NCBI GenBank assembly: GCA_913057765.1
Contig: CAJXPH010000116.1
Location: 1-8,331 of the forward strand
Reading direction: 5' to 3'
Length of the DNA: 8,331 nt
Source: an uncultured Campylobacteraceae bacterium
GTDB taxonomy: Bacteria; Campylobacterota; Campylobacteria; Campylobacterales; Arcobacteraceae
In this document: piece after piece, positions 1 to 4,567 of the stretch
Numbering within the stretch: the first letter of the stretch is position 1
Layout: every line of letters starts with the position of its first letter
Notes under the pieces: generated by a model
What the model was told of the DNA's origin: nothing
The model's database searches: none
The model's input: the letters and a program-made list of their open reading frames with translations, nothing else
Made by a program: the position numbers and the translations under genes

Positions 1-47
1 GAGATCCTCTCTGGTCTCGTGGGCTCGGAGATGTGTATAAGAGACAG
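1..47 (+). other. Untrimmed Nextera (i7 side) sequencing adapter, not genomic
   Basis: The first 47 bases are synthetic. Bases 1-5 match the end of the Illumina P7 primer (GAGAT). Bases 6-13 (CCTCTCTG) occupy the i7 index position and match the Nextera N708 index as I recall it. Bases 14-28 are the Nextera read-2 primer core. Bases 29-47 are the 19-bp Tn5 mosaic end ending in GAGACAG. Genomic DNA starts at 48. The mosaic end should not be read as a natural transposon. Confidence 0.97.
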
Positions 48-83
48 GAAAAATAGGACTTATAAAACGTTTACTTTTTTGTA

Positions 84-902
84 CTAATTACAATCTTCTT
101 TTTTCGATAAAAACTTCAACTCATCACAAGAGAAACCTGCTTTTTTCCTTGCTTCAATATTTAATTCATATTTTCTTTTTGTACAACCAGGATAAATCTC
201 TTCTAAGATTTTAAAATAAGTCTCTTCTGGCTCCAAATTCAATCTTTCACATTCATATTTAAACCATCTATCACCTTTAGTTACATGATCAACTTCTTCA
301 TCTAAAATAATACTTAACGCATTCAATATTTTTTTGTTAAACTCATCCAAATTTGAATTTAAATTCCCCATAATTTTATTATTATGTTCCAAACCATTTG
401 CTTCTAAAAATCTTGGAACAATTGCCATTCTCGATAAAAGGTCAGGAGTACTTTTCATAGCATCAAATAAACTTGTATGAACAGCTAAATCTCCATAAGA
501 TGTGTCTAACTCTTCAAGTAAACTTTCTAACATAAGAAAATGCCTTACTTCATCATTGGCTACTTCTAACCAATCTTCATAATACTTCTTTGGCATATCT
601 TTATATCTTAATGCTGCATCAAGTGCTAAATCAATTGCAGAGTACTCAATATGTGCTACTGTATGTAAAAGATTAATCTTTCCTTCTTTTGTCTTTAAAT
701 ATTTTATCTTGGGCATATTTTTAGGTGAAATAATATTTAATACTTCACTATAAGATGGTTTTTTCATCTCATAGGGAATATAATCATCTTTAAATTTTAA
801 CTTTTCTTCTAAAAAGTCATTATAAAATTTCTTAAAACTTTTAATTTTCTCTTTCGGTTTAGATTCTAATATAATAGATTCTAATAAATAATAATAATTC
901 AT
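84..902 (-). CDS. DUF455 family ferritin-like protein (putative diiron protein)
   Basis: This 272-residue protein resembles the DUF455 (COG2833) ferritin-like family, whose biochemical role is not established. The predicted fold is a mostly helical cytoplasmic bundle with no signal peptide or membrane segment. The ligand pattern of a ferritin-like diiron site is visible in order: E86 (in HIEYSAIDLALD, 84-95), E118-x-x-H121 (in DEVRHF), E167 (in FLEANG), and E203-x-x-H206 (in DEEVDHV). All expected carboxylate and histidine positions are therefore present, and the protein looks functional. The ATG at 900-902 has a good ribosome binding site (AAGGAAG) a few bases upstream. The gene is divergent from the hydrolase/GGDEF operon across 67 bp. 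The 36 bp between its stop and the left adapter show no gene. By analogy it may be an oxygenase-like or iron-handling enzyme, but that is inference. Family assignment is from motif recall, without a search. Confidence 0.85.
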   Translation of the reverse strand: MNYYYLLESIILESKPKEKIKSFKKFYNDFLEEKLKFKDDYIPYEMKKPSYSEVLNIISPKNMPKIKYLKTKEGKINLLHTVAHIEYSAIDLALDAALRYKDMPKKYYEDWLEVANDEVRHFLMLESLLEELDTSYGDLAVHTSLFDAMKSTPDLLSRMAIVPRFLEANGLEHNNKIMGNLNSNLDEFNKKILNALSIILDEEVDHVTKGDRWFKYECERLNLEPEETYFKILEEIYPGCTKRKYELNIEARKKAGFSCDELKFLSKKEDCN

Positions 903-969
903 AAACTTCCTTACAGCTCTAATAATATATACTAAAGTTAAATTTTATCAAAGTAAGGGTTAAAAAATA
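903..969. promoter_or_regulatory. Divergent promoter region between the DUF455 gene and the hydrolase/GGDEF operon
   Basis: For the minus-strand gene, TTGATA (946-951 complement) lies 16 bp from TATATT (924-929 complement), or 18 bp from the overlapping TATTAT (922-927). This is a plausible sigma70 promoter giving a short leader before the AAGGAAG ribosome binding site. For the plus-strand operon, TATACT at 928-933 is a possible -10 with no convincing -35. A ribosome binding site, TAAGGG (954-959), sits 10 bases before the ATG at 970. The two -10 candidates overlap, so the polymerases would compete. These are pattern calls only. Confidence 0.4.
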
Positions 970-1563
970 ATGGGTATTAAAATCCAACCTATGGGTGATT
1001 ATCAAACTAACTGTTATATCGTATCTGTTGCAGACAAAGATTTCATAATAGATCCAGGAGTGGGTGCCACTTCTTGGGTGAAAAAAAACGTAAAAAATCC
1101 AATAGCCATTTTAAATACACATGGTCACTTTGATCATGTATGGTCAAATAAAGAAGTTAGTGAGTTATTAAACTTAAAAATATATACTCCTAAAGAAGAT
1201 AATTTCATGCTTCAAAAAGATCCATATGATATGGGAATGACTCCTTCAACAGCTGATGTTTTAGTTGAATATGATGAAGAAATAGATTTTGATGGTATAA
1301 AAGTAAAATTTCACTTCTTTCCAGGGCATACACCAGGTTGCTCAGCCATAGAGATAGATAATAATCTTTTTTCTGGCGATTTTATCTTTAGTGGTTCAAT
1401 AGGAAGATGTGATTTCCCTTTCTCAGATCCAAGTCTCATGATAAAAAGTATAGACAAGGTTTTATCTTGGGATAGAGATATTACCATTTATCCAGGACAT
1501 GGTCCATCAACAACATTAAACAAAGAGAGAAACTCTTTAAAGAACTGGAAAAATTATTTATAG
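970..1563 (+). CDS. MBL-fold metallo-hydrolase, glyoxalase II-like
   Basis: The 197-residue protein is a single-domain metallo-beta-lactamase-fold hydrolase of the small glyoxalase II-like (YcbL-type) group. All metal ligands of the binuclear site are visible: H51-x-H53-x-D55-H56 in THGHFDH, H120 in PGHTPG, D137 in SGD, and H177 in PGHG. It should therefore be catalytically competent. Likely substrates are thioesters such as S-lactoylglutathione or a related thiol adduct, but the small size and missing C-terminal glutathione-binding domain of classical glyoxalase II leave the substrate open. There is no signal peptide, so it is probably cytoplasmic. It is the first gene of an operon; its stop overlaps the ribosome binding site of the next gene, which starts 8 bp later. 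A run of eight A bases lies in the coding sequence at 1081-1088. Fold assignment is secure; the reaction is inferred. Confidence 0.9.
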   Translation: MGIKIQPMGDYQTNCYIVSVADKDFIIDPGVGATSWVKKNVKNPIAILNTHGHFDHVWSNKEVSELLNLKIYTPKEDNFMLQKDPYDMGMTPSTADVLVEYDEEIDFDGIKVKFHFFPGHTPGCSAIEIDNNLFSGDFIFSGSIGRCDFPFSDPSLMIKSIDKVLSWDRDITIYPGHGPSTTLNKERNSLKNWKNYL

Positions 1564-1571
1564 GATAATAT

Positions 1572-2480
1572 ATGCAAGAACAGAATCAATTAAATACTTA
1601 TAATTTACAATCTATAATAGCTTTAAATGATTATTTAATTGGATTAACTAGTCTTGATGATATTTTTGAGTACATTTCATCACACTTACAGAAAGACTAT
1701 TCAATTAGTAGATTTAAAGCAACTATAAATAGAAATGATCTCTTTATAAATTGTAAAGATTATAAATCTTTACATAAAAAAGAATTAGATATTAAACTTA
1801 ATATAAGAGATGATTTAAAAATAACTATTTTTTACGAAAATTATGAATCAGAAAATATTACAAGCTCTCTAAACTTAGTAAAAACAACATTTAGTGTGAT
1901 TTCTCAAACTATTTATAACAAATATTTAGAATTTAAATTAGTTGAAGTTAATTTAAAAGACTCTCTTACGGGACTTTATAATAGACAATACGTTGATGAG
2001 TATTTAAAAAGTACACTTCCTTTAACACATAGAGAAAATAAAAAAATAGCTTTTCTTAAAGTAGGAATAGACCACTTTAAAGCAGTAATTGATGAATTCG
2101 ATTACATGACTGGAGATAAAGTGTTAAAAGAACTTGCAAAGAGTTTAGAACACTCAGTTAGAGAATCTGACATTGTTGCAAGAGTTGAATCAGATGAATT
2201 TTTAATAATACTTCACAATATAATTAATGAAAATAATGCTATAATGATAGCGGACAAGGTTATAAATAATTTTAAGAATGTTAAAGTTATAGTTGATGAA
2301 GTAACAAATCAAACTTTAATGAAAACTGTATGTACAGGAATCTCAATATATCCTGACGATGCAGACCGTATTGAAGAGATTTTCAGGTCATCTGATATAG
2401 CTTTATATGAAGCTAGAAACAAGGGAAGAAGTCAATCTTTTAAATTTCAAAAAGATGCAGATACTCTTGAACTATTTTAA
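1572..2480 (+). CDS. Degenerate GGDEF-domain protein (ESDEF) with a retained RxxD site
   Basis: The 302-residue protein has an N-terminal alpha/beta region (about 10-120) that resembles a GAF-type sensor but is too diverged to name. A linking helix (about 100-128) and a GGDEF domain (about 129-290) follow. GGDEF landmarks are D130-SLTGLYNR, the metal/substrate region G165-IDHFK, D182, and the C-terminal DIALYEARNKGR (275-286). Key catalytic positions are lost: the signature is ESDEF (206-210), the first metal Asp (PleD D327) is G165, and the guanine-contacting Asn (PleD N335) is I173. The inhibitory c-di-GMP site RxxD is intact as R197-E-S-D200, exactly five residues before the signature. It is therefore unlikely to make c-di-GMP but could bind it. 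There are no membrane segments. TAGGAT (1561-1566), overlapping the upstream stop, serves as ribosome binding site. It is a paralogue of the next gene. Confidence 0.9.
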   Translation: MQEQNQLNTYNLQSIIALNDYLIGLTSLDDIFEYISSHLQKDYSISRFKATINRNDLFINCKDYKSLHKKELDIKLNIRDDLKITIFYENYESENITSSLNLVKTTFSVISQTIYNKYLEFKLVEVNLKDSLTGLYNRQYVDEYLKSTLPLTHRENKKIAFLKVGIDHFKAVIDEFDYMTGDKVLKELAKSLEHSVRESDIVARVESDEFLIILHNIINENNAIMIADKVINNFKNVKVIVDEVTNQTLMKTVCTGISIYPDDADRIEEIFRSSDIALYEARNKGRSQSFKFQKDADTLELF

Positions 2481-2488
2481 GGTGTAAA

Positions 2489-3463
2489 ATGAAAAATAAT
2501 ATTTTAGAATTAATTAAATCATCAGCAAATAACGAAAAAGACTTTAAGTCTTTAGAAAATATCTATAAATTATATGATCAATTACAATACTCTTCTAATA
2601 TAAAACAAATGGGTGAAGATATTTATCTTTGGTTACACACTAATTTTAATATTGACAATGTCACATTCTCTTTATTTGATATTGAAAGAAATAGTAGAGA
2701 AAATATATTTATAGAAGGCGAAGAATTTTATTTAGATGATAACTTATCTTTCTTTTTTATTATTAATACTCATACAAACTTAAATGCAATAGTTTCTTTT
2801 AGTGCTACATCTCCTGTTCATCATGAAGTTTTATCAGAAGAATATAATATTATTGAAGCAGCATTTTTCCAAATATCTCCAATTATTCAAAATGGAATTA
2901 TAAAGAAAAATTTCATAGAATCTTTATCATTGGATTCTGTAACAAAAGTTTATAATAGACATTATTTAATTGAAAATTTAAATAAACAAATTTCTTTATC
3001 GAAAAAAGAGTATAAATCTATATACTTTATAATGGTTGGCATTGACCATTTCAAGGCAGTTGTTGACGAATTTGATCATGATATAGCAGACCAAGTTCTA
3101 GTTGAACTTGCAAAAGTTATACATACAAATATTTCTGAATTTGATATGGTAGCACGACTTAGTGGAGATGAATTTTTAATATCTATGTTAAGTACAAATA
3201 ATGTAAATGATATTACAAGTATTGCAAAAAATATTATTAGTGATTTTAGTAAAGTAAAGGTTTGTGTTGATGAAGAAGGCCATACTCTACAAAAAACTAT
3301 TTGTATAGGTTTTGATGAATATGCAACTTTTAATAATGATGATTCTATTGACAAAACTATTAAAAATGCTGATATTGCCCTTTATGAAGCAAAAAATAAA
3401 GGAAGAAGTGAACAATTTAATTATGGGGACTTAAATGAAGAAGATACAATAGATTTATTTTAA
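2489..3463 (+). CDS. Degenerate GGDEF-domain protein (SGDEF), tandem paralogue
   Basis: This 324-residue paralogue of the preceding gene has the same layout: an N-terminal alpha/beta, possibly GAF-like, region (about 20-135), a linking helix, then a GGDEF domain (about 148-312). The domain starts at D149-SVTKVYNR and ends with ADIALYEAKNKGR (294-306). The signature is SGDEF (225-229), a variant reported active in some cyclases. However, the first metal Asp (PleD D327) is G184 and the guanine-contacting Asn (N335) is V192, as in its neighbour, so cyclase activity is doubtful. The inhibitory RxxD is lost (S216-E-F-D219). It shares with the upstream protein IDHFKAV-x-DEFD, a VKV-x-VDE block and the C-terminal DT-[LI]-[ED]-LF. 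The ATG is preceded by AAGGTG (2479-2484), which overlaps the upstream stop, so translation is probably coupled. Its stop lies 1 bp from the convergent cmoB stop. Confidence 0.9.
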   Translation: MKNNILELIKSSANNEKDFKSLENIYKLYDQLQYSSNIKQMGEDIYLWLHTNFNIDNVTFSLFDIERNSRENIFIEGEEFYLDDNLSFFFIINTHTNLNAIVSFSATSPVHHEVLSEEYNIIEAAFFQISPIIQNGIIKKNFIESLSLDSVTKVYNRHYLIENLNKQISLSKKEYKSIYFIMVGIDHFKAVVDEFDHDIADQVLVELAKVIHTNISEFDMVARLSGDEFLISMLSTNNVNDITSIAKNIISDFSKVKVCVDEEGHTLQKTICIGFDEYATFNNDDSIDKTIKNADIALYEAKNKGRSEQFNYGDLNEEDTIDLF

Positions 3464-3464
3464 T

Positions 3465-4379
3465 CTACTGTATTTTTCTAGCCTTCATATATACTCTTTT
3501 GGGAGCAGGATATCCTTCTATAGTTTTTGTTCTATCTTCGGGGTCTAAAAAGTCTTCCAAACTCTGATCAAACGACCAGTCCGTTTTTCTTTGTTCTTCA
3601 TTAGTAGTAGTTGTTGTTGCAAGTACTTCTATATCTTCAAAACCAGCTCTACTTAACCAGTTTCTTAAAGCAGGAATTGTTGGGATAAAATATATATTTG
3701 GAATTTTTGAATATCTTTTATTGGGTGTTAAACATAATTCTTCTTCACCATCAATCATAAAAGTATCAATTAATACTTCACCTTTGCTATTTAATCCACG
3801 AGCAAGTGATTTTAAAGTTCCTACAGGATCTGCTCTATGATATAAAACACCTAACATAAATATGAAATCGAATTTATGATTATAATATTCAAGATGTTCT
3901 ACTCCAAGCATTTCGTATGTTATATCCGATTTTACAAAATGATTTATAAATTCAAATTGGTGTAATGTCAAAGGGGATGGATCAAAACCAATTAATTTTT
4001 TTGGTTTATCCTCCAACATTCTAAACATATAATAGCCATTATTACAACCGATATCTGCAACAACCTTATCTTTTAAATTAAAATGAGGTCTTATGAGATT
4101 ATATTTTATATTACTTTGCCATTCACTATCTATTTCTAATCCAAATAAATTAAAAGGTCCTTTTCTCCAAGGAATTAATTTTTTTGCAGTTTCTTCAAGT
4201 AAATCAAACTCTTGTTTTGTTAAATTTTCTTTTTTACCAATACTAAACCAATCACCATAATCAATTTTTAAATTATTTTTTTCTATTTCAGATACTTTTA
4301 ATAGCTGAGTATACCAAGGCTCTACGTTTTTCCAAGATCGACAATCATCTTTTTTCTTTTTTAATATTTCTAAATCCAT
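3465..4379 (-). CDS. cmoB: tRNA U34 carboxymethyltransferase CmoB
   Basis: CmoB transfers a carboxymethyl group from carboxy-S-adenosylmethionine (made by CmoA) to 5-hydroxyuridine at the wobble position of tRNA, forming the cmo5U family that widens codon reading. The 304-residue length is close to the 323 residues of E. coli CmoB. Diagnostic blocks are WRKGPF (71-76), a Rossmann glycine loop D109-IGCNNG, GVLYHRADP (177-185), the EEQRKTDW block (261-268), FLDPED (277-282) and EGYPAPKR (288-295). Residues equivalent to the E. coli substrate contacts are present: K73, W87, K92, Y180 and R295. The enzyme should be cytoplasmic and active. No cmoA is present in the window. No Shine-Dalgarno sequence precedes the ATG (4377-4379); instead a TATAAT lies five bases upstream, so the mRNA may be leaderless. 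The gene is convergent with the GGDEF operon and divergent from ccsBA. Confidence 0.96.
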   Translation of the reverse strand: MDLEILKKKKDDCRSWKNVEPWYTQLLKVSEIEKNNLKIDYGDWFSIGKKENLTKQEFDLLEETAKKLIPWRKGPFNLFGLEIDSEWQSNIKYNLIRPHFNLKDKVVADIGCNNGYYMFRMLEDKPKKLIGFDPSPLTLHQFEFINHFVKSDITYEMLGVEHLEYYNHKFDFIFMLGVLYHRADPVGTLKSLARGLNSKGEVLIDTFMIDGEEELCLTPNKRYSKIPNIYFIPTIPALRNWLSRAGFEDIEVLATTTTTNEEQRKTDWSFDQSLEDFLDPEDRTKTIEGYPAPKRVYMKARKIQ

Positions 4380-4384
4380 ATGTA

Positions 4385-4390
4385 ATTATA
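4385..4390 (-). promoter_or_regulatory. Candidate -10 box directly before the cmoB start (leaderless transcript)
   Basis: On the minus strand a perfect TATAAT is followed by five bases (TACAT) and then the cmoB ATG. A -10 at this distance would place the transcription start at or next to the A of the start codon. That fits the absence of any ribosome binding site. AT-richness makes chance TATAAT matches common. An alternative minus-strand TATAAT at 4422-4427 would give a leader of about 36 bases. Confidence 0.35.
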
Positions 4391-4418
4391 TTAACTATTT
4401 ATTAAAAAATACTTTTAG

Positions 4419-4432
4419 ATGATTATAATCAA
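4419..4432 (+). promoter_or_regulatory. FNR/CRP-like operator upstream of ccsBA
   Basis: The sequence ATGAT-TATA-ATCAA matches nine of the ten specified positions of the FNR-type consensus TTGAT-N4-ATCAA. It contains a perfect 12-bp palindrome (4420-4431). Its centre (4425.5) lies about 42 bp before the start expected from the TATAAT at 4456-4461, close to the -41.5 spacing of class II FNR/CRP activation. The palindrome also holds TATAAT on both strands (4424-4429 plus, 4422-4427 minus), so it could instead be a symmetric bidirectional -10 element. Which regulator binds is unknown. Confidence 0.45.
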
Positions 4433-4455
4433 AGAATTAATTACTGTATTTTGGT

Positions 4456-4461
4456 TATAAT
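4456..4461 (+). promoter_or_regulatory. Candidate distal ccsBA promoter (-10 TATAAT)
   Basis: A perfect TATAAT follows a T-rich stretch (TATTTTGG), the pattern expected of Campylobacterota sigma70 promoters, which often lack a -35. The predicted start near 4468 gives a 100-base leader. There is no recognisable -35; the FNR-like box occupies the position an activator would use instead. Confidence 0.45.
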
Positions 4462-4525
4462 TACGAAAATGTGGGCTTAGTAATATTATTACACACAAAC
4501 TACACATAAATTTCATACATCAAAT

Positions 4526-4552
4526 AGTATAATCATAAAATTTAATTATACT
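4526..4552 (+). promoter_or_regulatory. Inverted repeat with proximal -10 box before ccsBA
   Basis: AGTATAAT (4526-4533) and ATTATACT (4545-4552) form an 8-bp perfect inverted repeat with an 11-base spacer. The left arm contains TATAAT (4528-4533), a possible proximal promoter starting near 4540. The right arm ends four bases before the ribosome binding site AAAGGA (4556-4561). It may be an operator, or in the longer transcript a weak AU-only hairpin near the translation start. The arms are all A/T-rich, so chance is a real possibility. Confidence 0.3.
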
Positions 4553-4567
4553 TTCAAAGGATAAAAA

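Noticed and set aside
29..47. Tn5 mosaic ends at both edges as a natural transposon
   Set aside because: They are joined to Illumina primer and index sequences, so they come from library preparation.
65..80. AAACGTTT palindrome followed by a T run as a terminator
   Set aside because: The stem is only 4 bp per arm with no loop, and the T run lies on the plus strand, the wrong side for the DUF455 gene.
938..951. FNR-like half site (TTGAT-N4-TTTAA on the minus strand) in the first divergent gap
   Set aside because: Two mismatches in one half site in A/T-rich sequence are too weak to support.
1081..1088. Run of eight A bases in the hydrolase gene as a phase-variation tract
   Set aside because: Short A runs are expected in such an AT-rich genome, the frame is intact, and contingency tracts in these bacteria are usually G/C homopolymers.
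3076..3354. 92-codon minus-strand open frame inside the second GGDEF gene
   Set aside because: It lies wholly within a well-supported GGDEF domain and its translation resembles no recognised protein; a shadow frame.
4438..4464. Two TAATTAC direct repeats (4438-4444 and 4458-4464) in the ccsBA control region
   Set aside because: They are seven mostly A/T bases and easily arise by chance; the second overlaps the -10 candidate.
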